Of a stretch of DNA of 64,000 nucleotides, positions 1 through 8,107 are shown in pieces. Under the pieces are notes generated by a model, which was given only the letters and a program-made list of their open reading frames with translations, did not search any database and was not told the DNA's origin. The DNA comes from Celeribacter persicus (GTDB lineage: Bacteria > Pseudomonadota > Alphaproteobacteria > Rhodobacterales > Rhodobacteraceae): contig NZ_QAOH01000007.1 of NCBI RefSeq assembly GCF_003050785.1, positions 62,001 to 126,000 of the forward strand, written 5' to 3'. A program made the translations under genes and the position numbers. Position 1 is the stretch's first letter. Each line of letters starts with the position of its first letter.

Positions 1-1
1 G

Positions 2-991
2 CTCGCAGAGGTCGATACATTCGTTTTTGACAAGACCGGCACGCTGACTCGTGGCGAACTGGCGGTGACGGATGTGATCTCGCTGAAACTGCGCGGTTGG
101 TCGAAGGCCCGGCTGCTGGCGCTCGCTGCTTCGCTCGAAGAACATTCGCAACATCCGCTGGCCCATGCCATTGTCGCAGAGGCGAAAGCCCGCGACACCG
201 GTCATTGCGACCATGGCGATGTCATTTTCGACGTCGGTCACGGGCTGCGCGCCGAAGTGAGCGGGAAAGAAGTCCTGATCGGCAGTCGGCATTTCCTAGA
301 AAACCGTGAAGGGGTGGATTTCACACCACATGAAGCCGTGTTGGACCGGCTGACCGATGAGGGGAAAATGGCCCTGTTCATCGCGGTGGGCGGCAAGCCT
401 GCCGGTCTGATCGGCCTTCGGGACGAATTGCGCGACGATGCAAACGAGACCGCCGCACGGCTGCGCGCGAGCGGTGTGAAACGGCTTGTCATGCTCACGG
501 GCGACCGCCGGGCACGGGCCGAGGGTTTTGGCGAGACCCTTGGCTTTGACACGGTCCATGCCGATCTGCGTCCGGAGGACAAGGCCCGCATTCTGGCCGA
601 ATTGCAGGAGCGAGGCCATAAGGTCGCCTTCGTCGGCGACGGGATCAACGACGCTCCGGCTCTGGCGCAGGCCCATGTGGGCTTCAGCATGTCGCAAGGT
701 GCCGATATCGCCCAAGCGACCTCGGATATCACCCTGATGGATGACCGGATCAGCGCCGTGGCCGATGCGCGGGAAGCTTCCGACCGGGCCATGCAGATTA
801 TCAGGACCAACACCAATCTGGCACTTGGTATCAACACCGGTCTGTTCATCGCCGCATCCGCCGGAACGCTCTCGCCAGTGGCGGCTGCGGTGGCCCATAA
901 CGGTTCGACCTTCGGCCTCTTGCTTTACGCCCTGTCGCGGGCCGGGGTGCCTGCAAAACGGACAAAGCCAGTGACGCTATCCGAAATGTGA
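2..991 (+). CDS. Heavy-metal-translocating P1B-type ATPase, 5'-truncated by the window edge
   Basis: The frame is open from base 2, so the start and the N-terminal metal-binding and first membrane segments lie outside the window. The visible 329 residues begin just before the phosphorylation motif DKTGTLT (bases 29-49). They continue through the ATP-binding domain (EHSQHPLA, a P1B signature; MLTGD) and the hinge GDGINDAP (about 635-658), and end in a last membrane pair with HNGST. The enzyme would export a transition metal across the inner membrane using ATP. Metal specificity cannot be assigned because the CPx segment is missing; the terminal HNGST is not the usual copper-type ending. A small HMA2-like gene follows 87 bases downstream, which supports a metal-homeostasis role. 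Confidence 0.93.
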   Translation, partial: LAEVDTFVFDKTGTLTRGELAVTDVISLKLRGWSKARLLALAASLEEHSQHPLAHAIVAEAKARDTGHCDHGDVIFDVGHGLRAEVSGKEVLIGSRHFLENREGVDFTPHEAVLDRLTDEGKMALFIAVGGKPAGLIGLRDELRDDANETAARLRASGVKRLVMLTGDRRARAEGFGETLGFDTVHADLRPEDKARILAELQERGHKVAFVGDGINDAPALAQAHVGFSMSQGADIAQATSDITLMDDRISAVADAREASDRAMQIIRTNTNLALGINTGLFIAASAGTLSPVAAAVAHNGSTFGLLLYALSRAGVPAKRTKPVTLSEM

Positions 992-1014
992 CATGGGACG
1001 CGGCAGCAGAAAGC

Positions 1015-1058
1015 TTGACTGTTTTTCTCCGAATCTCAATACTGACAACAATTGTCAG
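1015..1058 (+). promoter_or_regulatory. Candidate promoter with an overlapping inverted-repeat operator
   Basis: TTGACT (1015-1020) and AATACT (1038-1043) are separated by 17 bases, a plausible sigma70 -35/-10 pair. A perfect inverted repeat, CTGACAA-CAA-TTGTCAG (1042-1058), starts at the -10 end and covers the expected transcription start. That is the usual place for a repressor operator. It lies 20 bases before the ATG at 1079, so it would control the HMA2-like gene separately from the ATPase. The regulator is unknown. Confidence 0.5.
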
Positions 1059-1078
1059 CTTTTCGGAGACGCGCAACG

Positions 1079-1471
1079 ATGGTTTGCTGTGTGCACAACA
1101 TCCCCGGTCGGGCCCGGTTCAAGATCGAGGCCCTGCGCAAGGACGAGACGCTCGCCAGCCTGATCAAGTTGAAGGTCGGTGCGCTGGATTTCGTCAAATC
1201 CGTCGAAATCAACCGCAAAGCCGCCTCTGTCGTGGTGCATTACTGCACCAAACGTGGCGAGGTCGGGCGGATCATGGATCACATCTGCGCCCATTGTCCG
1301 AAAGCCGCCACGCCGCGCGCGCCGGAACAGGTCGCCCGCCCATTACCCCATCGTCAAAACCGCCCGCTTCTGAAAACCGACACAGATTTCGGTCGTGCCA
1401 TGACCAATGCCGCAGGCAAAGCTGTGGTCAACACGCTGATCAACCGTCTGGTGTTGCACGCTCTGCATTAA
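1079..1471 (+). CDS. Small HMA2-domain-like protein
   Basis: A 130-residue soluble protein. The N-terminus VHNIPGRARFK matches the H-x-x-PGR-x-R signature of HMA2-type domains, ferredoxin-like relatives of heavy-metal-associated domains often found beside P1B ATPases. Cysteines occur at the N-terminus (MVCC) and in the mid-region (HYC, HICAHC). The C-terminal part (about residues 95-130) is short and helical-looking. I chose ATG 1079 because GGAG lies 10 bases upstream (1065-1068); a TTG at 1052 is in frame but lies inside the operator repeat. It probably works with the upstream ATPase as a metal-linked accessory protein. The exact role is unknown. Confidence 0.75.
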   Translation: MVCCVHNIPGRARFKIEALRKDETLASLIKLKVGALDFVKSVEINRKAASVVVHYCTKRGEVGRIMDHICAHCPKAATPRAPEQVARPLPHRQNRPLLKTDTDFGRAMTNAAGKAVVNTLINRLVLHALH

Positions 1472-1582
1472 AGGCGATCCCGAGATGCCCGCACGGCGTC
1501 TCTCATTTCAGGCGCGGACCTAAGGTGAAAGCGCTGTTGGTAACCTGAGCGACACGCTGCAAAGCCGTTCAGTCCGCTTCTG

Positions 1583-2164
1583 TCAACCTCGCTGCCGTTT
1601 CCCCGCCTTCAATACCAGCACCAAAGCCGCCCCCGCCACTGCGCCCAGAACAAAGCCCCAGGGACCGGCCGCCCGTGCCGTTGCAGCAAGCCCCGCACCG
1701 CCCAACAGGCCCAGAGCAGGCGCTGCGACATCGGATTGTGCCGGGGGAACCGGTACAACTTCGCGCGCGACACAGGCCTCGAACGCGGCCAGGTGATTGT
1801 CGCCCGAGGCATGCCCCAGTTTTGCGAAAACAGCCTGCGTCCGCTCATCCTCCACGCGCGCGATCAAGCGCCGATACATCGCCTCGTTTTCCTCTTCAGC
1901 CACCACCCCAAGCTGACAAACCTCGCCAAGACTGTCCGGCACATCGACCTGCCCCATGAAGCGGTCTTCCGGGACATCGAAGCCGTGCTCTTCGAACAAC
2001 GGGACCAGCGCTTCGACATGACGGCTCTCGGCTTCGGCGATATTCGGCAATGGTCCGACGGGGCCGAACCGGTCGATTGCGGCTGTGTAGAGTGCGCGGG
2101 CCCGGTATTCATCTTCGATCGCTTCGACAAGCGCGCTCTGAAGTGTCTGGTCGGCTCTGGCCAT
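1583..2164 (-). CDS. Ferritin-like (DUF2202-type) protein with a C-terminal membrane anchor
   Basis: 193 residues. Two helical pairs carry the diiron-type pattern: EDEYRARALY (about 16-25), EAESRHVEAL (about 44-53), a third acidic helix EEENEAMYRRL and a fourth helix GDNHLAAFEA. This resembles the four-helix ferritin-like fold. After a Pro/Ala-rich linker the C-terminus is hydrophobic and Gly/Ala-rich (about 150-185) and ends in KAGKRQRG, consistent with a single membrane anchor. The membrane tether is unusual for a storage ferritin. It may act in iron sequestration or in oxidation of peroxide or metal at the membrane. It is divergent from the feo operon and shares a 232-base intergenic region containing an FNR-like box. 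Confidence 0.72.
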   Translation of the reverse strand: MARADQTLQSALVEAIEDEYRARALYTAAIDRFGPVGPLPNIAEAESRHVEALVPLFEEHGFDVPEDRFMGQVDVPDSLGEVCQLGVVAEEENEAMYRRLIARVEDERTQAVFAKLGHASGDNHLAAFEACVAREVVPVPPAQSDVAAPALGLLGGAGLAATARAAGPWGFVLGAVAGAALVLVLKAGKRQRG

Positions 2165-2220
2165 GTGATTTTCCTCTTCGAACGGTCCGAAACATAAACT
2201 CTCGCCAAGCCAAACAAAGC

Positions 2221-2234
2221 TTGATCTGTGTCAT
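2221..2234. promoter_or_regulatory. FNR/FnrL-like box between ferritin-like gene and feo operon
   Basis: TTGAT-CTGT-GTCAT resembles the FNR consensus TTGAT-N4-ATCAA with two mismatches in the right half. Its first 13 bases differ by only one base from the better box at 12104-12117. It sits 57 bases upstream of the ferritin-like start and about 163 bases before the first feo-operon gene. Oxygen-responsive control of ferrous-iron uptake would make sense, but the match is imperfect. Confidence 0.4.
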
Positions 2235-2396
2235 ACCTTTACAAGTGGCAGAGAGTCATATTTGTTAATGTCTGATTGTTTCAGTCAGATATCAGAATAT
2301 AATTATGTCTGCCAGCCATTCGACTCACGATGCTCTGAAAAGCCAGAGCGGACACTCGACAGTCAGCATAAGCTGAACGAATGGGAGACCCGAAAA

Positions 2397-2720
2397 ATGC
2401 TTGTAAATATTGGGAAAAATATGGCGCTGGCCGGTGGCTTTGCGCTCACTCTGGTTGCTGCGGCATATGGCCATACCCCGGTTTGCGCTTGTTACGACAA
2501 CGGGGATGGCACCGTGCTGTGCGAGGGTGGTTTCTCCGACGGATCGTCCGCCGCAGGCGTAGCGATGATCGTGCATGATGCGGACGGCAATGTGCTCCTT
2601 GAGGGAGTGATCAATGAAAACGGCGAATTCGAATTCGAGAAGCCCGACGGGTTTTCCGATGTGCTGTTCGATGGTGGCGAAGGTCACCGGATCACCATTC
2701 CTGCCGACGACATTTACTGA
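2397..2720 (+). CDS. Small exported protein of the feo operon, unknown function
   Basis: 107 residues starting at ATG 2397, with GGGAGA 9-14 bases upstream. The first ~24 residues (NIGKNMALAGGFALTLVAAAYG) look like a signal peptide, so the product is periplasmic or membrane-attached. The mature part begins HTPVCACYDNGDG and has three cysteines (CAC, LCEGG) near the N-terminus, followed by an acidic beta-rich segment. The acidic, Cys-bearing mature region could bind metal. It precedes the DUF4198-like gene by 29 bases and is probably co-transcribed with feoAB. I do not recognise a named family. Confidence 0.7.
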   Translation: MLVNIGKNMALAGGFALTLVAAAYGHTPVCACYDNGDGTVLCEGGFSDGSSAAGVAMIVHDADGNVLLEGVINENGEFEFEKPDGFSDVLFDGGEGHRITIPADDIY

Positions 2721-2749
2721 TCGCTCGGGCTCATAAAGGAGACACAGAC

Positions 2750-3538
2750 ATGAAACTCACCATGACCGCAGCGGTTCTGGCCGCTTTTACCCTTGCCGGT
2801 CCGGCCTCTGCACATTTCCAACTGGTCTATAACCCCGAGGCCAATCCCACAGCGCCCGGCGATCTGGCGATCAAGCTGATCTTCTGGCATCCGTTCGAAA
2901 ACGGTCACGCCATGGATATGGGCACACCGGAAGAGTTCTTCTATGTGTTCAAAGGCGAGAAAACCGATCTCACCGACAGCCTCACCCCGATCACCTTCCA
3001 CGGCGCCGGCAATGACGCCGCCGCATTCGAAGGCGCCCTGCCCGTCAAACGTAATGGCGATTACATCGTCGGTCTGGTGCCCGCGCCCTATTACGAGGAG
3101 AGCGAGGATATCTATATCCAGCAGATCACCAAGTCCTATTTCAACAAGGGCGGCATTCCCTCGGGCTGGGAAGAGCCGGTGGGGATGAAAACCGAGTTCG
3201 TACCACTGAACAAACCCTATAACGTCGTGGCCGGTTCGACCTTCTCCGCGCAGCTTTTGTCCGATGGCGCACCTGTGGCTGGCGCAGAAATCGAGATCGA
3301 ATATATCGCCGCCACGCCCGACATGGAGACCAATGCTCCGGGCGAAGTGACCACCGAACCGCTTCCGGGCGGCGCGCTGGTGGCCATGACCGACGACAAC
3401 GGCGTCTTTACCTTCGGCATTCCGAAAGAAGGGTTCTGGGGCTTTGCCGCTCTCGGCTCCGGTCCGGACACGAAATTCGACGGCAAGGAACTCAGTCAGG
3501 ATGCGGTGATCTGGATCCGTGCCTACGACCTCGACTGA
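2750..3538 (+). CDS. DUF4198-type periplasmic protein, probable iron/metal uptake accessory
   Basis: 262 residues with a clear signal peptide (MKLTMTAAVLAAFTLAGPASA, then HFQLVY). A mature protein beginning with His straight after cleavage is typical of DUF4198/NikM-like periplasmic proteins, where the N-terminal His can ligate metal. The body is beta-sandwich-like with an Ig-type C-terminal region (GAPVAGAEIEIEYI ... DDNGVFTFGIPKEGFWGFAAL). A Shine-Dalgarno AAAGGAG lies about 10 bases before the ATG. Position between a small Cys-rich exported protein and feoA argues for delivery or sensing of ferrous iron, although the family is also linked to nickel and cobalt uptake. Confidence 0.8.
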   Translation: MKLTMTAAVLAAFTLAGPASAHFQLVYNPEANPTAPGDLAIKLIFWHPFENGHAMDMGTPEEFFYVFKGEKTDLTDSLTPITFHGAGNDAAAFEGALPVKRNGDYIVGLVPAPYYEESEDIYIQQITKSYFNKGGIPSGWEEPVGMKTEFVPLNKPYNVVAGSTFSAQLLSDGAPVAGAEIEIEYIAATPDMETNAPGEVTTEPLPGGALVAMTDDNGVFTFGIPKEGFWGFAALGSGPDTKFDGKELSQDAVIWIRAYDLD

Positions 3539-3612
3539 TGAAACCGGTATGGCCGGGGAAACCCGGCCATACCCACCAGAAAAGACGACAGAACTGACTT
3601 CGGAGCAGGATC

Positions 3613-4077
3613 ATGAAACGCGGATTCCGGCGCAGGTTCGGCCTTCAGAAGGGCTTTGGAGAAAACGGTGAAAACCGTGACACCGCCCAGGAGGAAGGCT
3701 GTGGAAAAGGATTTGGACATCGGCATGGCGAAGGGCGTCACCGGATGTGGCGGCGCCGGTTCCGCTCCGTCATGGGAGACAGGAGCGACACCGATTTGTC
3801 ACTGAACGACATTCGACCGGGGCAGGACTGCATCATCCTCCGGCTGCATGGTTTCGGCCCGACCCGGCAACGGCTTCTGGATCTCGGCTTCCAGCCCGGA
3901 CGCCGGATTCGGGTGCTGCGCAACGCCCCGCTGCGCGATCCGATCGAAGTGCAGGTCGGCGACACATTCATTGCCCTGCGCCGTCACGAGGCAGACCATG
4001 TTCAGGTCGAACGTGCCGAGAGTGAGCTCTCCACACCCTCATCGGCCCCCTCAGACGAGGACAAAGATCATGACTGA
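3613..4077 (+). CDS. feoA: FeoA-family protein with a long basic N-terminal extension
   Basis: 154 residues, whereas FeoA proteins are normally about 75-90. The SH3-like FeoA core occupies about 62-136 (LSLNDIRPGQDCIILRL ... RLLDLGFQPGRRIRVL ... DTFIALRRHEADHVQVE). The first ~60 residues are rich in Gly, Arg, His and Phe (GFGHRHGEGRHRMWRRRF), with several histidines that could bind metal or nucleic acid. ATG 3613 has GGAGCAGG upstream. The frame stays open, so the extension is not obviously a wrong start. The stop overlaps the feoB start by 8 bases, indicating translational coupling. FeoA would modulate FeoB at the cytoplasmic face. Confidence 0.9.
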   Translation: MKRGFRRRFGLQKGFGENGENRDTAQEEGCGKGFGHRHGEGRHRMWRRRFRSVMGDRSDTDLSLNDIRPGQDCIILRLHGFGPTRQRLLDLGFQPGRRIRVLRNAPLRDPIEVQVGDTFIALRRHEADHVQVERAESELSTPSSAPSDEDKDHD

Positions 4078-6583
4078 GACAGAGAAACTTCAACACCTCG
4101 TCGCCCTCGCAGGTCAGCAGAACTGCGGAAAATCCACTCTTTTCAACCTGTTGACCGGACTGCAACAGCATATCGCCAATTATCCCGGCGTCACCGTCGA
4201 CAAGAAAAGCGGGACTTATGCCCATGAGGGGCATCGTTACACCGTGACGGACCTGCCGGGGTGTTACAGCCTCTCGGCCTTTTCCCCCGAAGAACGCGTC
4301 GCACGTCAGGTTCTGACCGAAGAGCGCCCGGATGTGGTGGTGAACGTGATCGACGCCACCAACCTGCGGCGCTCCCTGCCTCTGACCTTTCAGCTTCTGG
4401 AAATGGGATTTCGCGTCGTCATCGCGCTTAACATGATGGATGCGGCAGAGCGACGGGGGCTTGAGATCGACATCACGGCACTGGAACGCCGTCTCGGCGT
4501 GCCGGTCATCCCGGTTGTCGGACGCAAAGGCAAGGGCGTGCCGGAATTGCGCGCCGCGATTTCCAATGCCGCTCAGGCCGCCCCCGCAACCCCGGCGACA
4601 CTGAACTACGGCCCGCTTGAGGACGCGGTGGCCGAAGTCCATGCCCGTCTTGTCGAAATTCCCGCGATGAACAACCGGATGGCGCGCTGGCAGGCCGGAA
4701 AACTGCTCGAAGGCGATCATGACAGCGAGGCCCTGCTGGCCAGGGCCCTCCCCGATCCCTACGGCTTGTTCGACGAAATTGCCGCGCTCAGGACTGCGTT
4801 CGAAGACAAACACCACCTCAGCGTCGGCGATCACATCAGCGCCACGCGCGACCGCCATGCTGCCGAAATCCTCAATGCCTGTGTCCGCGACACCAAGGCT
4901 GGCAGCGTGCCTGTTTCCGAACGGATCGACCGGGTTTTGCTCAACCGCTTTCTGGCCCCCGCCTTTCTGCTCGCCACGATCTGGGCGATCTATCAGCTCT
5001 CCATCGTGCAGGGCTATGAACTGACCAAAGTCACATGGCCCATCCTCGCAGGCTTTCGCAATTTCGCCTCCGGGCTCCTGCCCGACGCGGGCTTTCTGAC
5101 CGATCCGCAATTGCGGTCTCTGGGGCTTTGGATCGTCGATTCCGTCAACACATTGCTCAATTACGTGCCGATCTTCCTGATCCTTTTCGCGCTCATCGCC
5201 ATTCTGGAGGACAGTGGCTACATGGCACGGATCGCCTTTATTCTCGACCGGGTGCTGCATCGCTTCGGGCTTCATGGCCAATCCACCCTGCCCTTCATTC
5301 TCGCGGGCGTCTTCGCGGGGGGCTGTGCCGTTCCGGGTGTCATGGCAACCAAGGGCATTCCCGATGCCCGCGCGCGGCTGGCGACGATCCTCACCGTGCC
5401 GTTCATGAACTGCATGGCGAAAATCCCGCTCTACACGCTGTTGATCAACATCTATTTCCCGAATTCCAAGGGGCTGATGCTGTTCTATCTCTCGACCCTC
5501 ACCGTGCTTGTGGCGCTTCTGGTCGCGAAGCTTCTGACCAGTTCGATCCTCGCCAGACAGCCCACGGCGCCTTTCGTGATGGAATTGCCGAGTTATCATA
5601 TGCCGACGCTCATCGGCGTGCTGCGCCGCGCGTTCGATCGCACATGGCTTTACATCAAAAAGGTCGGCACCGTGGTGGTCGCCATCGCCGTGGTGATTTT
5701 CGTCCTGCTACAATTCCCGGGTGTGCCGAAAGCGCAAATGCACGACTATCAGTCCCGTGGAGAGGTGGCGATTGCGGAGTTTTATGCCCAGCTCGACGGC
5801 AACCCGAACCTCGCTGCCGTGGCAGATTCCGACCGGTTGATCGAACTGATCAATGTGCAAAGCGCCTACAAGGCCCGGCGTCTGAACGCGGGATCGAAAG
5901 AGGCGGCAGAGGCGCTTGATGCCGGTGTGCGCGAGACTTATCCCGCATACGCTCCCTTCGTGCTGCGTTCCCGCGAAGCCGCCGACAAGACCGCCTTCAA
6001 TGCGCTCAGGGAACTGACCAACACCCGCAACAGCCTGCGCCGCGAGATGCAGCAAGAGCGGATCGAAACCAGCTTCCTCGGACGGATCGGACGGGGCCTT
6101 GAACCGGTGACGCAATATGCGGATTTCGACTGGAAGATCAACATCGCGCTGCTGTCTTCCTTTGCCGCCCGCGAAAGCTCGGTTGCAACCCTCGGCGTGC
6201 TCTTCGATCAGGAAGAAGGACAGAACCAGACGCTCGAAGAACGCATGGGCGATCAGCAACGCAGCGAAGGTCGTGGCGCGCTTTCTGCCGTCGTTCTGAT
6301 GCTGTTCTTTGCCCTCTACCCGCCATGTCTGGCCACGGTGATCATGGTCCGGGTTCAGACTGCCTCGACGAAATGGATGGCCTTCTCCATCGTTTTTCCG
6401 ACCATTCTCGGACTCGTGGTGGCCTCTGCGGTCTTCCAGATCGCCTCCGCCCTTGGTCTGAGCGGCATCGGCGCGATGACCGCAATCTGGCTCACAGCGC
6501 TCGGGCTCCTGTTGCTGGTCGCACTGCCCAAACCTTGGTGGCCGAGCCTGCGCCCTGACCCCGTACCGGAGGATGCATCATGA
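4070..6583 (+). CDS. feoB: Ferrous iron transporter FeoB
   Basis: 837 residues from ATG 4070; the same frame is open further upstream but there it overlaps feoA. The N-terminal G domain has G1 GQQNCGKST (15-23), the switch region YPGVTV (38-43), G3 DLPG (61-64) and G4-like NMMDAA. A GDI-type linker region follows. The membrane part (from about 300) contains the two Gate-like motifs, with GVFAGGCAVPGVMATK and NCMAKIP as conserved Fe(II)-path segments, and a large soluble insert before SFAARESSVATLG. It imports Fe2+ across the inner membrane. It is coupled to feoA by an 8-base overlap and to the next gene by ATGA. Confidence 0.97.
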   Translation: MTETEKLQHLVALAGQQNCGKSTLFNLLTGLQQHIANYPGVTVDKKSGTYAHEGHRYTVTDLPGCYSLSAFSPEERVARQVLTEERPDVVVNVIDATNLRRSLPLTFQLLEMGFRVVIALNMMDAAERRGLEIDITALERRLGVPVIPVVGRKGKGVPELRAAISNAAQAAPATPATLNYGPLEDAVAEVHARLVEIPAMNNRMARWQAGKLLEGDHDSEALLARALPDPYGLFDEIAALRTAFEDKHHLSVGDHISATRDRHAAEILNACVRDTKAGSVPVSERIDRVLLNRFLAPAFLLATIWAIYQLSIVQGYELTKVTWPILAGFRNFASGLLPDAGFLTDPQLRSLGLWIVDSVNTLLNYVPIFLILFALIAILEDSGYMARIAFILDRVLHRFGLHGQSTLPFILAGVFAGGCAVPGVMATKGIPDARARLATILTVPFMNCMAKIPLYTLLINIYFPNSKGLMLFYLSTLTVLVALLVAKLLTSSILARQPTAPFVMELPSYHMPTLIGVLRRAFDRTWLYIKKVGTVVVAIAVVIFVLLQFPGVPKAQMHDYQSRGEVAIAEFYAQLDGNPNLAAVADSDRLIELINVQSAYKARRLNAGSKEAAEALDAGVRETYPAYAPFVLRSREAADKTAFNALRELTNTRNSLRREMQQERIETSFLGRIGRGLEPVTQYADFDWKINIALLSSFAARESSVATLGVLFDQEEGQNQTLEERMGDQQRSEGRGALSAVVLMLFFALYPPCLATVIMVRVQTASTKWMAFSIVFPTILGLVVASAVFQIASALGLSGIGAMTAIWLTALGLLLLVALPKPWWPSLRPDPVPEDAS

Positions 6584-6837
6584 CCGAGACCGTGATTGAC
6601 CTGTCCACGGAAGCCGGGGGCGGCCTGTGGCAAACGCTTCTGGTCACCGTCATCATTCTGGTGGCGCTGGCCTATCTGGTTCACAGCTTCTGGGCAAAAC
6701 AGAAACGGCTGCGCGCGGGGGGCGGTTGTGGCACCTGCGCCAGTTGCAGTTCCGGGAACAGCTGCCCGATCCAAAGCCAGATGCATTTTCCGCCTCCGAC
6801 GAACACCCCCTCTCACGCCACTTCGGAAAAACCCTGA
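6580..6837 (+). CDS. FeoB-associated Cys-rich membrane protein (FeoC-like position)
   Basis: 85 residues. One N-terminal transmembrane helix (about 17-39, WQTLLVTVIILVALAYLVHSF) is followed by a basic stretch and a cysteine cluster, GGCGTCASCSSGNSC (four Cys). The tail is Pro/Ser/Thr-rich. This is the layout of FeoB-associated Cys-rich membrane proteins that take the place of FeoC in many proteobacteria. They may carry an Fe-S or iron site at the cytoplasmic exit of FeoB. It overlaps the feoB stop by ATGA and closes the operon. Confidence 0.85.
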   Translation: MTETVIDLSTEAGGGLWQTLLVTVIILVALAYLVHSFWAKQKRLRAGGGCGTCASCSSGNSCPIQSQMHFPPPTNTPSHATSEKP

Positions 6838-7282
6838 TACGCCGCCGCCCCCCGGTCGAAAGGGCGTCCCCCTCCCCTTTGCTCCCGCCCGCAACTGTCC
6901 TCCTGTTGCCAAACCTAAATTCGCGATCCTTACGGCTTTATCGTGAACTCAAAAAAGGGTGTCGGATCATGTGGAAAGAGGGGAAATTCTCACCGACATC
7001 GCGGCTATTTCCCCAAACATTCGGCATGAATGGGCTATAATGCTCGCATATCTCTGAAGCGCATCGCGACATGCAGATCAGAATATTTCCTGCTGCCGGA
7101 ACCTGGAGTTTATGGCGCGAGCAGTTCTCCGAGACCGGCGAAACATCCTCAACCCATCGTATAAGAAGCGCATGCAGCGATCAGTCATCAACGCGTCATG
7201 CCCTCTCCGCAAAGTCTGAAAAGCCTTGCCAGCAGAGCGGCGGCTTGCTTTACACGGGCAGACTGCCAAACAGGAGAACCCC
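6838..7282. other. 445-base stretch without a convincing gene
   Basis: This lies between the feo operon and the ATP-grasp pair. I see no strong terminator and no convincing coding signal. A TATAAT hexamer sits at 7036-7041, without a good -35. A 23-codon frame (6969-7040, starting MWKEGKFSPTSR) has only a weak ribosome site. The promoter for the ATP-grasp genes should lie here, because AGGAGA (7272-7277) provides their ribosome site. Confidence 0.5.
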
Positions 7283-8107
7283 GTGCCTCTGATCAGCCTG
7301 TCCCATCTGGAGCACGATTTACAGAAGAAATATGTCCTGAGCTGTCTTGCCGACATCTGGCAGGAGATGGGGTTGACGGTGCATGTCGGTCCCGGTTTCG
7401 CTGAGAATGCCGATCTCTGTGTTCTGCATCACAACATCACACGCATGTCCCCGACCGATGTACCGACAGCACCGAAGGGCGTTCGGGTACTCAACGGCGA
7501 GGTGCTCGACATTTCCAAACGGCGATATTCCGCACTTCGTCTGCAACCCGGAGATGACTGGGACGGACCGGTCATCGTCAAATCGAACCTGAACCATTTC
7601 GGTGCCCCGGAACAGCGCAACCTGCCCCGGCGGACACAGCTTAGGATGAAGGCGCAAAGACATCTCGCCCGGCTGAACTGGGATCTCGCACGCACCCTGC
7701 CGAAGAAAACCTATCCCCTGCTCGAAAGCCTCGACAAGGTGCCGGGCTGGGTCTGGGAGCGGGAGGATCTGCTGGTCGAGCGCTTCATGCCGGAGCGTGA
7801 GAGCGATCACTATTGTCTGCGTGGCTGGCTGTTCTTCGGTTCCGCCAGTTACGGTTACCGGCTGGTGGCCTCCGATCCGCTCGTGAAGGTCGGCACCATG
7901 GTGCGCTATGAGTATATCGACGATGTGCCGCCGGAACTCTTGCGCCATCGCGAGGAGATGAAATTCGATTTCGGCAAGTTCGATTACGTCATTCACGACG
8001 GACGCGCGATCCTGCTGGACGCCAACAAGACCCCGAGTTTTGCGGGCGACCGCCGATCGGAACGTATCCTGAGGCTGGCTCGTGCCGTGGAGGAGTTTTT
8101 GCCATGA
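7283..8107 (+). CDS. ATP-grasp family ligase, first of a tandem pair
   Basis: 274 residues from GTG 7283, chosen because AGGAGA lies 6-11 bases upstream. ATP-grasp features are visible: the nucleotide-binding strand VIVKSNLNHFG (about 100), the strand-hinge segment LLVERFMPE, and the metal-binding end FDYVIHDGRAILLDANKTP, where the acidic/Asn pair DAN is expected to coordinate Mg-ATP. Members ligate a carboxylate to an amine through an acyl-phosphate. The N-terminal ~95 residues do not resemble RimK, DdlB or CarB, so the substrate is unknown. Its stop overlaps the start of the next ATP-grasp gene (ATGA), so the two enzymes are made together and probably act in one pathway. Confidence 0.75.
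   Translation: MPLISLSHLEHDLQKKYVLSCLADIWQEMGLTVHVGPGFAENADLCVLHHNITRMSPTDVPTAPKGVRVLNGEVLDISKRRYSALRLQPGDDWDGPVIVKSNLNHFGAPEQRNLPRRTQLRMKAQRHLARLNWDLARTLPKKTYPLLESLDKVPGWVWEREDLLVERFMPERESDHYCLRGWLFFGSASYGYRLVASDPLVKVGTMVRYEYIDDVPPELLRHREEMKFDFGKFDYVIHDGRAILLDANKTPSFAGDRRSERILRLARAVEEFLP

Noticed and set aside
3848-4069. Extended FeoB N-terminus
   Set aside because: The frame is open upstream of ATG 4070 but lies within feoA, and the canonical G1 motif is at residues 15-23 from ATG 4070, the normal place.
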